From Citrobacter gillenii (lineage in GTDB: Bacteria; Pseudomonadota; Gammaproteobacteria; Enterobacterales; Enterobacteriaceae), in contig NZ_SUQN01000007.1 in assembly GCF_013337685.1 (NCBI RefSeq), positions 248,001-312,000 on the forward strand: a stretch of 64,000 nt of DNA. Direction: 5' to 3'. The notes beneath the pieces are model-generated. The model worked only from the letters and a program-made list of their open reading frames with translations. It was not told the origin of the DNA and ran no database searches. Both the position numbers and the translations under genes were made by a program. Shown here one piece after another: positions 39,601 to 51,546 of this stretch; position 1 is the first letter of the stretch, and each line of letters begins with the position of its first letter.

Positions 39601-40197
39601 ATGGTAGAAAAGCAAACTGCGAAAAGGAATCGTCGCGAAGAAATACTTCAGTCTCTGGCGCTGATGCTGGAATCCAGCGATGGAAGCCAACGCATTACGA
39701 CAGCAAAACTGGCAGCCTCTGTTGGCGTTTCCGAAGCGGCATTGTATCGCCATTTTCCCAGCAAGACCCGCATGTTCGATAGCCTGATTGAGTTTATCGA
39801 AGATAGTCTGATTACCCGTATCAACCTGATTTTGAAAGATGAAAAAGACACCGGCGCACGCCTGCGTCTGATCGTGTTGCTGATTTTAGGGTTCGGTGAA
39901 CGTAACCCCGGCCTGACGCGTATTCTGACCGGTCACGCACTGATGTTTGAGCAAGATCGTCTGCAGGGCCGCATTAATCAGTTGTTTGAACGCATCGAGG
40001 CCCAGCTGCGCCAGGTTCTGCGAGAAAAACGGATGCGTGAAGGTGAAGGTTACGCCATGGATGAAACGCTGCTGGCCAGCCAGTTACTGGCTTTCTGTGA
40101 AGGTATGCTGTCTCGTTTTGTGCGCAGCGAATTTAAATACCGTCCAACGGACGATTTTGACATCCGCTGGCCGCTGATAGTCGCACAATTGCAGTAA
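39601..40197 (+). CDS. slmA: Nucleoid occlusion factor SlmA
   Basis: This TetR-like DNA-binding protein blocks FtsZ ring assembly over the nucleoid. It is 198 residues from the ATG at 39601, matching E. coli; the frame is open further upstream without homology. The helix-turn-helix is at about 28-52 ([20 protein letters not shown]), and the C-terminal helical domain binds FtsZ and dimerises. It is followed by a BIME separating it from convergent pyrE. Confidence 0.97.
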   Translation: MVEKQTAKRNRREEILQSLALMLESSDGSQRITTAKLAASVGVSEAALYRHFPSKTRMFDSLIEFIEDSLITRINLILKDEKDTGARLRLIVLLILGFGERNPGLTRILTGHALMFEQDRLQGRINQLFERIEAQLRQVLREKRMREGEGYAMDETLLASQLLAFCEGMLSRFVRSEFKYRPTDDFDIRWPLIVAQLQ

Positions 40198-40205
40198 TCG
40201 CTGAT

Positions 40206-40280
40206 TGCCCGGTGGCGCTACTACGCTTACCGGGTCTACAGAAAGTGCGTAGGCCGGATAAGCGTAGCGCCATCCGGCAG
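40206..40280. repeat. BIME between slmA and pyrE
   Basis: There are two opposed REP units. The first, at 40206-40234, has GCCCGGTGGCGCTA mirrored by ACGCTTACCGGG. The second, at 40251-40280, has GGCCGGATAAGCGTA mirrored by GCGCCATCCGGC. It sits between convergent genes, the classic BIME location. Confidence 0.9.
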
Positions 40281-40286
40281 TTCTGA

Positions 40287-40928
40287 TTATACGCCGTACG
40301 TTTCGCGATACGCCCGCACTGCGGCCAGATGTTCCGCCATCTCCGGCTTCTCTTCCAGATACGCAATCAGGTCTTTCAGGGTAATGATTGAAATGACCTT
40401 GCACCCATAATCACGCTCCACCTCCTGGATAGCGGAAATCTCACCACGACCCCGTTCCTGACGATCGAGAGAAATCAGAACCCCAGCTAACATCGCACCA
40501 TTCGCCTGGATTATCTCCATCGACTCACGAATCGCCGTACCGGCGGTGATCACATCATCCACCAGCATCACACGGCCCTGCAATGCGCTGCCGACCAGGT
40601 TACCGCCTTCGCCGTGGGTTTTCGCCTCTTTACGGTTAAAGCAGTACGGCAAATCTTTATCGTGGTGTTCTGCCAGCGCAACGGCGGTCGTTGTGGCAAT
40701 AGGAATACCTTTGTACGCCGGGCCAAACAGCAAATCGAAATCAATACCGGAATCCACCAGCGCTTCGGCATAAAAACGGCCTAACAGTGCCAGGTCACGC
40801 CCGGTATTAAACAGTCCAGCGTTGAAGAAATAGGGGCTCTTACGCCCGGATTTCAGCGTAAACTCGCCGAACTTTAGTACCTGCTTGCTAAGCGCAAACT
40901 CAATAAACTGGCGCTGATACGGTTTCAT
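40287..40928 (-). CDS. pyrE: Orotate phosphoribosyltransferase
   Basis: This enzyme makes OMP from orotate and PRPP in pyrimidine synthesis. It is 213 residues from [13 protein letters not shown], equal to E. coli; an in-frame start five codons earlier lacks support. The PRPP loop [16 protein letters not shown] and the flexible [12 protein letters not shown] loop are intact. It follows rph across an attenuator hairpin with a T run, the known UTP-sensing coupling of transcription and translation. Confidence 0.98.
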   Translation of the reverse strand: MKPYQRQFIEFALSKQVLKFGEFTLKSGRKSPYFFNAGLFNTGRDLALLGRFYAEALVDSGIDFDLLFGPAYKGIPIATTTAVALAEHHDKDLPYCFNRKEAKTHGEGGNLVGSALQGRVMLVDDVITAGTAIRESMEIIQANGAMLAGVLISLDRQERGRGEISAIQEVERDYGCKVISIITLKDLIAYLEEKPEMAEHLAAVRAYRETYGV

Positions 40929-40959
40929 GGATTCGCTCCTCATCTCACTTTATAACAGA

Positions 40960-40990
40960 CAAAAAAAAGGCGACTCATCAGTCGCCTTTA
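40960..40990 (-). terminator. pyrE attenuator
   Basis: AAAGGCGAC and GTCGCCTTT pair around TCATCA (stem over 40967-40989). Read leftward this is followed by eight T, about 35 bases before the pyrE start and directly after the rph stop. In E. coli this attenuator is relieved when ribosomes finishing rph follow RNA polymerase closely at low UTP. The intact rph frame ends just before it, so the mechanism can work here. Confidence 0.92.
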
Positions 40991-40993
40991 AAA

Positions 40994-41710
40994 TTAATTT
41001 TCTAACGCCGCCTTCTGCGTCGTTATGATGGATTCAATTCCCCCTCGGGCCAGTGCCAGTAGGGTGAGAAGTTCTTCATGGCTGAACGGTTCGCCTTCCG
41101 CCGTGCCCTGCACTTCAATAATGCGACCGTCTTCGGTCATCACCACGTTCATGTCGGTTTCTGCCGCAGAGTCTTCAACGTACTCTAAATCGCAGAGCGC
41201 TTCGCCATTCACAATACCCACGGACACCGCAGCAACCATCCCTTTCATTGGGTTGGTTTTCAGCTTACCGCTGGCAACCAGTTTGTTCAGCGCATCAGCC
41301 AGCGCAACACAAGCACCGGTAATGGATGCAGTACGGGTACCGCCGTCCGCCTGAATCACGTCGCAGTCCAGGGTGATGGTGAATTCGCCAAGCGTTTTCA
41401 GGTCAACGGCGGCGCGCAGCGCACGCGCGATCAGACGCTGAATTTCCATGGTACGGCCGCCCTGCTTACCTTTCGCCGCTTCACGTGCGTTACGGGTATG
41501 AGTCGCACGCGGTAACATGCCATATTCTGCGGTGATCCAGCCTTGCCCCTGGCCCTTCAGAAAGCGCGGCACGCCTTCATCAATCGAAGCGGTGCACAGT
41601 ACTTTGGTATCACCAAATTCGACCAGCACGGAGCCTTCAGCGTGTTTTGTATAATTACGGGTCAGGGTGACGGGACGCACCTGGTTGGCACTACGACCTG
41701 CTGGACGCAT
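40994..41710 (-). CDS. rph: Ribonuclease PH
   Basis: This phosphorolytic 3'-5' exoribonuclease trims tRNA 3' ends. It is 238 residues from [10 protein letters not shown] and intact, unlike the K-12 rph frameshift. The phosphate-binding arginines lie in [20 protein letters not shown], and the catalytic Asp region is [19 protein letters not shown]. Its translation terminates ahead of the pyrE attenuator. It is divergent from yicC. Confidence 0.97.
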   Translation of the reverse strand: MRPAGRSANQVRPVTLTRNYTKHAEGSVLVEFGDTKVLCTASIDEGVPRFLKGQGQGWITAEYGMLPRATHTRNAREAAKGKQGGRTMEIQRLIARALRAAVDLKTLGEFTITLDCDVIQADGGTRTASITGACVALADALNKLVASGKLKTNPMKGMVAAVSVGIVNGEALCDLEYVEDSAAETDMNVVMTEDGRIIEVQGTAEGEPFSHEELLTLLALARGGIESIITTQKAALEN

Positions 41711-41835
41711 GATAAAATCTCCGGCTTGAAACGAATGTGGCTGCGCATTATACGGAGTTCCGACGGTTATTCCTATCCTGACAAGACATGGATGGCTATA
41801 ATCCTCCCATCTCATCTTCAAAAACAGGAACGTCT

Positions 41836-42699
41836 ATGATCCGCAGCATGACCGCCTACGCCCGGCGTGAAATCAAGGGTGAATGGGGTAGCGCTACCTG
41901 GGAAATGCGCTCGGTAAACCAGCGTTATCTGGAAACCTATTTTCGCCTGCCGGAACAGTTCCGTAGTCTTGAGCCTGTTGTACGCGAACGCATCCGCACG
42001 CGTCTGACACGCGGTAAAATCGAATGTACGCTGCGTTTTGAGCCTGATGCCAGCGCGCAAGGTGAGTTGCTCCTGAATGAAAAACTCGCTAAACAGCTCG
42101 TCACCGCCGCAAACTGGGTCAAGATGCAGAGCGATGAAGGCGAAATTAATCCGGTTGATATCCTGCGCTGGCCGGGTGTCATGGCGGCCCAGGAACAAGA
42201 CCTGGACGCTATTGCCGCAGAGATCCTTGCCGCGCTCGATGGCACGCTGGACGACTTTATTGTCGCACGTGAAACCGAAGGCCAGGCGCTAAAAGCGTTA
42301 ATCGAACAACGTCTGGAAGGCGTCAGCACCGAAGTGGCGAAAGTCCGCGCGCATATGCCGGAAATCCTGCAGTGGCAGCGTGAACGTCTGGTTGCCAAAC
42401 TCGAAGACGCACAGGTTCAACTGGAAAATAACCGTCTTGAACAAGAGCTGGTGCTGATGGCGCAGCGTATCGATGTGGCGGAAGAATTAGATCGTCTGGA
42501 AGCCCACGTTAAAGAAACCTATAACATCCTGAAGAAAAAAGAGGCGGTCGGCCGTCGTCTGGACTTTATGATGCAGGAATTCAACCGTGAATCGAACACC
42601 CTCGCCTCTAAATCCATCAATGCCGAAGTGACTAACTCAGCCATTGAGCTGAAGGTATTGATCGAGCAAATGCGCGAGCAGATTCAGAACATCGAATAG
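41836..42699 (+). CDS. yicC: YicC family endoribonuclease
   Basis: This 287-residue soluble protein is collinear with E. coli YicC, whose family has been reported to have endoribonuclease activity (linked to RyhB turnover). Two regions are visible: the N-terminal MIRSMTAYARREI...WEMRSVNQRYLE domain, and a C-terminal helical DUF1732 region with RRLDFMMQEFNRESNTL. The start at 41836 follows CAGGAACG and matches E. coli. It is a single gene followed by a strong hairpin. Confidence 0.93.
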   Translation: MIRSMTAYARREIKGEWGSATWEMRSVNQRYLETYFRLPEQFRSLEPVVRERIRTRLTRGKIECTLRFEPDASAQGELLLNEKLAKQLVTAANWVKMQSDEGEINPVDILRWPGVMAAQEQDLDAIAAEILAALDGTLDDFIVARETEGQALKALIEQRLEGVSTEVAKVRAHMPEILQWQRERLVAKLEDAQVQLENNRLEQELVLMAQRIDVAEELDRLEAHVKETYNILKKKEAVGRRLDFMMQEFNRESNTLASKSINAEVTNSAIELKVLIEQMREQIQNIE

Positions 42700-42711
42700 G
42701 TCATCTCCTCA

Positions 42712-42750
42712 CGTAGCCCGCCGATAAAATGGCGGCGCTACGCCTGCTTT
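42712..42750 (+). terminator. Hairpin after yicC
   Basis: CGTAGCCCGCC pairs with GGCGGCGCTACG around GATAAAAT, followed by CCTGCTTTT. It lies 12 bases after the yicC stop. It is REP-like in composition and probably acts as a terminator. The rest of the gap to yicG (42751-42958) shows no gene. Confidence 0.7.
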
Positions 42751-42958
42751 TCAACTATCCGCTTATTTTATCGCCACTTCGAATTATATTTTCTCATCAT
42801 CTATGCTCAGTTTTTATAGCTTAAAGTGCATACCATCTGGCATGCTTAGTAAATTCGCATTAGCTGTAGTTATTAAGACCACTTCGCCTTAGAAAATCTC
42901 AATCGTGACAACGAGCACAAATCGCTAACCTTAGCCCCCAGGAAATCAGGGGGAATAC

Positions 42959-45348
<2,390 letters not shown>

Positions 45349-45411
45349 TCATTTTTACTTGTTGCAGCAACTCTGCGATAAAACAGGAAAAAGATACGCA
45401 AAACGCAATAA

Positions 45412-46137
<726 letters not shown>

Positions 46138-46191
46138 ACCCACATTCAGTATCATGCCCAGTCATTTCTTCACCTGTGGAGCATTTTAAGT

Positions 46192-46467
46192 ATGGCACGC
46201 GTAACTGTTCAGGACGCTGTAGAGAAAATTGGTAACCGTTTTGACCTGGTACTGGTCGCCGCGCGTCGCGCTCGTCAGATGCAGACAGGCGGAAAGGATC
46301 CGCTTGTACCAGAAGAAAACGATAAAACTACCGTAATCGCGCTGCGCGAAATCGAAGAAGGTCTGATCAACAACCAGATCCTCGACGTGCGTGAGCGCCA
46401 GGAACAGCAAGAGCAGGAAGCCGCTGAATTACAAGCCGTTACCGCTATTGCTGAAGGTCGTCGTTAA
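46192..46467 (+). CDS. rpoZ: RNA polymerase omega subunit
   Basis: This 91-residue subunit aids beta' folding and forms part of the ppGpp site 1 with beta'. [20 protein letters not shown] and the conserved ARRARQM segment are present. It is 54 bases after gmk and 18 before spoT, so the ppGpp target subunit and a ppGpp enzyme are cotranscribed. Confidence 0.98.
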   Translation: MARVTVQDAVEKIGNRFDLVLVAARRARQMQTGGKDPLVPEENDKTTVIALREIEEGLINNQILDVRERQEQQEQEAAELQAVTAIAEGRR

Positions 46468-46485
46468 TCACAAAGCGGGTCGCCC

Positions 46486-48600
46486 TTGTATCTGTTTGAA
46501 AGCCTGAATCAACTGATTCAAAACTACCTGCCGGAAGACCAGATTAAGCGTCTTCGGCAGGCGTATCTCGTTGCACGTGACGCTCACGAGGGCCAGACAC
46601 GTTCAAGCGGTGAACCCTATATCACGCACCCGGTAGCAGTAGCCTGCATTCTGGCCGAGATGAAACTCGACTATGAAACGCTAATGGCTGCGCTGCTGCA
46701 TGACGTGATTGAAGATACCCCCGCTACCTACCAGGACATGGAACAGCTTTTTGGTAAAAGCGTTGCAGAACTGGTTGAAGGGGTATCGAAGCTTGATAAG
46801 CTTAAGTTTCGCGATAAGAAAGAGGCGCAGGCCGAAAACTTTCGCAAGATGATTATGGCGATGGTGCAGGATATCCGCGTCATTCTCATCAAACTTGCCG
46901 ACCGTACCCACAATATGCGCACGCTGGGCTCATTACGCCCGGACAAACGTCGCCGTATTGCCCGCGAAACCCTCGAAATCTACAGTCCGCTGGCGCACCG
47001 TTTAGGTATACATCACATTAAAACCGAGCTGGAAGAGTTGGGTTTTGAAGCGCTGTACCCGAACCGCTATCGCGTGATTAAAGAAGTGGTTAAAGCCGCA
47101 CGCGGCAACCGCAAAGAGATGATTCAAAAAATCCTCTCGGAAATCGAAGGGCGTTTGCAGGAGGCTGGCATTCCGTGTCGCGTAAGCGGTCGCGAGAAAC
47201 ACCTGTACTCGATCTACTGCAAAATGGTGCTCAAAGAGCAGCGTTTTCACTCGATCATGGACATCTACGCGTTTCGCGTTATCGTCCACGACGCCGACAC
47301 CTGTTATCGCGTACTTGGTCAAATGCACAGCCTGTACAAACCCCGTCCTGGTCGCGTGAAAGACTATATCGCCATTCCGAAAGCGAACGGATATCAGTCT
47401 TTGCACACCTCGATGATCGGTCCGCACGGGGTTCCGGTTGAAGTACAAATTCGTACTGAAGACATGGACCAAATGGCGGAGATGGGGGTTGCTGCGCACT
47501 GGGCATATAAAGAGCACGGCGGTGAAAGCAGCACCACAGCGCAAATCCGCGCGCAGCGCTGGATGCAAAGCCTGCTGGAACTGCAGCAGAGTGCCGGTAG
47601 CTCATTTGAATTTATTGAAAGCGTCAAATCTGATCTCTTCCCGGATGAGATTTATGTTTTCACACCGGAAGGGCGCATTGTTGAACTGCCTGCCGGTGCA
47701 ACACCTGTCGATTTCGCTTATGCCGTGCATACCGACATCGGTCATGCCTGCGTCGGTGCACGCGTCGACAGACAGCCTTACCCGCTTTCGCAGTCGCTTT
47801 CCAGCGGCCAAACTGTTGAGATCATTACCGCTCCGGGCGCGCGTCCGAATGCGGCGTGGCTCAACTTTGTCGTTAGCTCGAAAGCCCGCGCCAAAATTCG
47901 CCAGCTGTTGAAAAACCTCAAGCGCGATGATTCCGTTAGCCTGGGTCGCCGTCTGCTTAACCATGCCTTAGGCGGCAGCCGTAAACTGGCTGAGATCCCG
48001 CAGGAGAGCATCCAGCGTGAGCTTGAGCGCATGAAGCTCGCCACGCTTGACGATCTGCTCGCGGAAATCGGCCTGGGGAATGCCATGAGCGTGGTGGTAG
48101 CGAAGAACCTCCAGCAGGGTGACGCATCTGCGAATGTTCCTGCGCAATCCGGCCACGGCCATCTGCCGATCAAAGGCGCTGATGGTGTGCTGATCACCTT
48201 CGCGAAATGCTGTCGTCCCATCCCAGGTGACCCGATTATCGCCCACGTCAGCCCGGGGAAAGGTCTGGTCATTCACCATGAATCCTGTCGTAACATCCGT
48301 GGTTACCAGAAAGAGCCAGAGAAGTTTATGGCGGTGGAATGGGACAAAGAAACGGAGCAGGAATTCATCACCGAAATCAAGGTGGAGATGTTTAACCACC
48401 AGGGTGCTCTGGCTAACCTGACGGCGGCAATCAACACCACGACTTCCAATATTCAAAGCCTGAATACGGAAGAAAAAGACGGTCGCGTCTACAGCGCCTT
48501 TATCCGCCTGACCGCTCGCGATCGCGTGCATCTGGCGAATATCATGCGCAAAATCCGCGTAATGCCGGACGTTATTAAAGTTACACGTAATAGAAATTAG
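46486..48600 (+). CDS. spoT: Bifunctional (p)ppGpp synthetase/hydrolase SpoT
   Basis: This cytoplasmic 704-residue enzyme sets ppGpp levels: Mn-dependent hydrolysis and weak synthesis. The order is an HD domain (about 45-150, HDVIEDT), a synthetase domain (about 240-350), TGS (about 390-450, VFTPEGRIVELPAGATPVDF), helical/zinc-finger-type linkers (FAKCCRPIPGD), and ACT at the end. It starts with TTG, the start known for E. coli spoT. It is one or two residues longer than E. coli because of a linker around GDASANVPAQSG. An ERIC element follows. Confidence 0.97.
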   Translation: MYLFESLNQLIQNYLPEDQIKRLRQAYLVARDAHEGQTRSSGEPYITHPVAVACILAEMKLDYETLMAALLHDVIEDTPATYQDMEQLFGKSVAELVEGVSKLDKLKFRDKKEAQAENFRKMIMAMVQDIRVILIKLADRTHNMRTLGSLRPDKRRRIARETLEIYSPLAHRLGIHHIKTELEELGFEALYPNRYRVIKEVVKAARGNRKEMIQKILSEIEGRLQEAGIPCRVSGREKHLYSIYCKMVLKEQRFHSIMDIYAFRVIVHDADTCYRVLGQMHSLYKPRPGRVKDYIAIPKANGYQSLHTSMIGPHGVPVEVQIRTEDMDQMAEMGVAAHWAYKEHGGESSTTAQIRAQRWMQSLLELQQSAGSSFEFIESVKSDLFPDEIYVFTPEGRIVELPAGATPVDFAYAVHTDIGHACVGARVDRQPYPLSQSLSSGQTVEIITAPGARPNAAWLNFVVSSKARAKIRQLLKNLKRDDSVSLGRRLLNHALGGSRKLAEIPQESIQRELERMKLATLDDLLAEIGLGNAMSVVVAKNLQQGDASANVPAQSGHGHLPIKGADGVLITFAKCCRPIPGDPIIAHVSPGKGLVIHHESCRNIRGYQKEPEKFMAVEWDKETEQEFITEIKVEMFNHQGALANLTAAINTTTSNIQSLNTEEKDGRVYSAFIRLTARDRVHLANIMRKIRVMPDVIKVTRNRN

Positions 48601-48602
48601 CG

Positions 48603-48727
48603 CTTACACAAAATCATTCGAATTGCATCAAGGCGGCAAGCGAATGAATCCCCAGTAGCGTACAGAAGTACGTGACTGGGGTAAGTGAGTGCAGCCAACG
48701 CCGAGGCAGTTCGAAGGATGAAGTGTA
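48603..48727. repeat. ERIC element (IRU) between spoT and trmH
   Basis: The segment matches the enterobacterial repetitive intergenic consensus: GGCGGCAAGCGAATGAATCC, then CCCAGTAGCGTACAGAAGTA around the central inverted repeat, GTGACTGGGGTAAGTGAG, and the closing GAAGGATGAAGTGTA. CCCCAG and CTGGGG form the central stem. It fills the whole spoT-trmH gap inside an operon. Its last bases include AAGGA nine bases before the trmH ATG, so the repeat supplies the ribosome binding site. Confidence 0.92.
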
Positions 48728-49417
48728 ATGAACTCAAACCGTTATGCGCGTATTTGTGAAATGCTCGCCAGGCGTCAGCCCGATCTGACCGTCTGCATGG
48801 AGCAGGTCCATAAACCTCATAATGTTTCTGCGATCGTTCGTACCGCAGACGCGGTCGGCGTGCACGAAGTCCACGCCGTCTGGCCGGGTAGCCGCATGCG
48901 CACCATGCTCTCTTCTGCCGCAGGCAGTAACAGCTGGGTGCAAGTCAAGACCCACCCGACTATTGGCGATGCGGTCACCCATTTAAAAAATCAGGGCATG
49001 CAGATTCTGGCGACGCATCTCTCTGATAAGGCTGTCGATTTCCGCGAAATTGATTACACGCGCCCCACCTGCATCCTGATGGGTCAGGAAAAAACCGGCA
49101 TCACCCAGGAAGCGTTAGACCTTGCGGATCGGGATATCATCATTCCTATGACCGGCATGGTGCAGTCATTGAATGTCTCGGTTGCCTCCGCACTCATTCT
49201 GTATGAAGCACAGCGCCAGCGGCAAAACGCCGGCATGTACCAGAGAGATAACAGCATGCTGCCGGAAGACGAGCAGCAGCGCCTGCTTTTCGAAGGGGGT
49301 TATCCGGTGCTGGCCAACGTCGCAAAGCGCAAAGGTCTCCCTTACCCCCACGTCAATACGCAGGGCGAAATTGAAGCCGATGCCGCGTGGTGGGCCACTA
49401 TGCAGTCAGCGAGATAA
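48728..49417 (+). CDS. trmH: tRNA (guanosine-2'-O-)-methyltransferase TrmH
   Basis: This SPOUT enzyme methylates the ribose of G18 in the tRNA D-loop. It is 229 residues. The knot motifs are CMEQVHKPHNVSAIVRTADA (motif 1, with the catalytic Arg), CILMGQEKTGI (motif 2) and IIPMTGMVQSLNVSVASAL (motif 3). The ribosome binding site comes from the ERIC element upstream. recG starts five bases after the stop. Confidence 0.97.
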   Translation: MNSNRYARICEMLARRQPDLTVCMEQVHKPHNVSAIVRTADAVGVHEVHAVWPGSRMRTMLSSAAGSNSWVQVKTHPTIGDAVTHLKNQGMQILATHLSDKAVDFREIDYTRPTCILMGQEKTGITQEALDLADRDIIIPMTGMVQSLNVSVASALILYEAQRQRQNAGMYQRDNSMLPEDEQQRLLFEGGYPVLANVAKRKGLPYPHVNTQGEIEADAAWWATMQSAR

Positions 49418-49422
49418 ATCCG

Positions 49423-51504
49423 ATGAAAGGCCGTTTACTGGATGCCATTCCACTTAATTCCCTGACGGGCGTTGGCGCAGCGCAAAGCAGTAAACTGGCT
49501 AAAATCGGCCTGCACACCGTACAGGATCTCCTGTTACACCTTCCTCTGCGTTATGAAGACCGCACGCATCTGTACCCAATTGGCGAGCTTTTGCCGGGCG
49601 TCTACGCCACTGTAGAAGGAGAAGTGCTGAACTGCACTGTCACCTTCGGTGGTCGGCGAATGATGACCTGCCAGATAAGCGACGGTTCTGGCATCCTGAC
49701 GATGCGTTTTTTCAACTTCAGCGCGGCAATGAAAAATAGCCTGGCGACAGGTCGGCGAGTGCTGGCCTACGGTGAAGCCAAGCGCGGGAAATACGGGGCA
49801 GAGATGATCCACCCGGAATACCGCGTACAGGGCGATCTCAGCACCCCGGAACTGCAGGAAACGCTCACGCCAGTTTACCCGACTACGGAAGGGGTTAAGC
49901 AGGCTACGCTGCGCAAACTTACCGATCAGGCGCTGGATTTGCTCGATACCTGCGCCATTGCCGAACTGCTGCCGCCCGAACTGTTACAGGGCATGATGAG
50001 CCTACCGGAAGCGCTGCGCACGCTGCATCGTCCACCGCCATCGTTACAGCTCAGCGATCTAGAAACCGGACAACATCCGGCGCAGCGGCGCCTGATCCTC
50101 GAAGAGCTCTTAGCCCATAACCTCAGTATGCTGGCATTGCGCGCCGGGGCGCAGCGTTTTCATGCCCAGTCACTGAGTGCCAACGATACGTTGAAAAACC
50201 AGCTGCTGGCCGCATTACCCTTCAAACCCACAGCCGCACAGGCGCGGGTGACCGCTGAGATCGAACGCGACATGGCGCTGGATGTCCCGATGATGCGCCT
50301 AGTACAGGGTGATGTCGGATCTGGTAAAACCCTGGTCGCCGCGCTCGCTGCCCTACGGGCCATTGCCCACGGTCAGCAGGTAGCGCTGATGGCACCAACC
50401 GAACTGCTGGCCGAACAGCATGCGAATAACTTCCGTAGCTGGTTTGCCCCACTTGGCATTGAAGTCGGCTGGTTGGCCGGTAAGCAGAAAGGTAAAGCGC
50501 GTCTTGCCCAACAGGAAGCCATTGCCAGCGGGCAGGTACAGATGATTGTCGGTACACACGCCATTTTTCAGGAGCAGGTTCAGTTCAATGGTCTGGCGCT
50601 GGTGATTATCGACGAACAGCACCGCTTTGGCGTTCATCAACGTCTGGCTCTATGGGAAAAAGGTCAGCAGCAGGGTTTCCACCCGCATCAGCTGATCATG
50701 ACTGCCACGCCGATCCCGCGTACTCTGGCAATGACCGCCTACGCCGATCTCGACACCTCGGTGATAGACGAACTCCCGCCGGGTCGTACGCCGGTCACCA
50801 CGGTCGCCATCCCGGATACCCGTCGCAGCGATATTATTGATCGCGTGCGCAACGCCTGTACCCATGAAGGACGTCAGGCTTACTGGGTCTGCACGCTGAT
50901 TGAAGAGTCTGAATTGTTAGAAGCCCAGGCGGCAGAAGCCACGTGGGAAGAGCTGAAAATTGCCCTACCGGAACTCAATATTGGTCTGGTGCACGGACGC
51001 ATGAAGCCCGCTGAGAAGCAGTCGGTGATGGCTGCCTTCAAGCAGGGAGAACTGCATCTGTTGATCGCCACCACGGTGATAGAAGTCGGCGTGGACGTCC
51101 CCAACGCCAGCCTGATGATTATCGAAAACCCGGAACGTTTAGGTCTGGCCCAACTGCATCAGCTACGCGGCCGCGTCGGTCGTGGCGCGGTGGCCTCCCA
51201 CTGCGTGCTGCTCTACAAATCACCGCTGTCAAAAACCGCGCAGAAACGCCTGCAGGTCCTGCGAGACAGTAACGACGGATTTGTGATTGCGCAAAAGGAT
51301 TTGGAGATTCGCGGCCCCGGAGAATTACTGGGGACACGTCAGACGGGGACGGCAGAATTCAAAGTAGCGGATTTACTACGCGATCAGGCAATTATTCCGG
51401 AAGTTCAGCGCATTGCCCGTCATATTCACGAACGTTACCCACAACAGGCGGTGGCGCTGATTGAACGCTGGATGCCGGAAACCGAACGCTATTCCAACGC
51501 GTAA
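49423..51504 (+). CDS. recG: ATP-dependent DNA helicase RecG
   Basis: This monomeric superfamily 2 helicase reverses replication forks and moves branched DNA. It is 693 residues from MKGRLLDAIPLNSLTGVG. There is an N-terminal wedge/OB domain (about 60-150). The helicase lobes have Walker A GDVGSGKTLVA, the DEQH box and motif VI QLRGRVGRG. The C-terminal segment after LEIRGPGELLG is the TRG-type hook. It is last in the gmk operon and convergent with gltS. Confidence 0.98.
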   Translation: MKGRLLDAIPLNSLTGVGAAQSSKLAKIGLHTVQDLLLHLPLRYEDRTHLYPIGELLPGVYATVEGEVLNCTVTFGGRRMMTCQISDGSGILTMRFFNFSAAMKNSLATGRRVLAYGEAKRGKYGAEMIHPEYRVQGDLSTPELQETLTPVYPTTEGVKQATLRKLTDQALDLLDTCAIAELLPPELLQGMMSLPEALRTLHRPPPSLQLSDLETGQHPAQRRLILEELLAHNLSMLALRAGAQRFHAQSLSANDTLKNQLLAALPFKPTAAQARVTAEIERDMALDVPMMRLVQGDVGSGKTLVAALAALRAIAHGQQVALMAPTELLAEQHANNFRSWFAPLGIEVGWLAGKQKGKARLAQQEAIASGQVQMIVGTHAIFQEQVQFNGLALVIIDEQHRFGVHQRLALWEKGQQQGFHPHQLIMTATPIPRTLAMTAYADLDTSVIDELPPGRTPVTTVAIPDTRRSDIIDRVRNACTHEGRQAYWVCTLIEESELLEAQAAEATWEELKIALPELNIGLVHGRMKPAEKQSVMAAFKQGELHLLIATTVIEVGVDVPNASLMIIENPERLGLAQLHQLRGRVGRGAVASHCVLLYKSPLSKTAQKRLQVLRDSNDGFVIAQKDLEIRGPGELLGTRQTGTAEFKVADLLRDQAIIPEVQRIARHIHERYPQQAVALIERWMPETERYSNA

Positions 51505-51517
51505 TCGATAAATAGCG

Positions 51518-51539
51518 GCGGCGGTTGTCACACCGCCGC
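51518..51539. terminator. Hairpin between recG and gltS
   Basis: GCGGCGGT (51518-51525) pairs with ACCGCCGC (51532-51539) around TGTCAC. It lies between convergent genes, a likely shared terminator, although without a long T run. Confidence 0.55.
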
Positions 51540-51546
51540 ACGGCCT

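Noticed and set aside
48603-48727. Possible small RNA gene between spoT and trmH
   Set aside because: The whole segment fits the ERIC consensus, including the central CCCCAG/CTGGGG stem. No independent promoter is visible.
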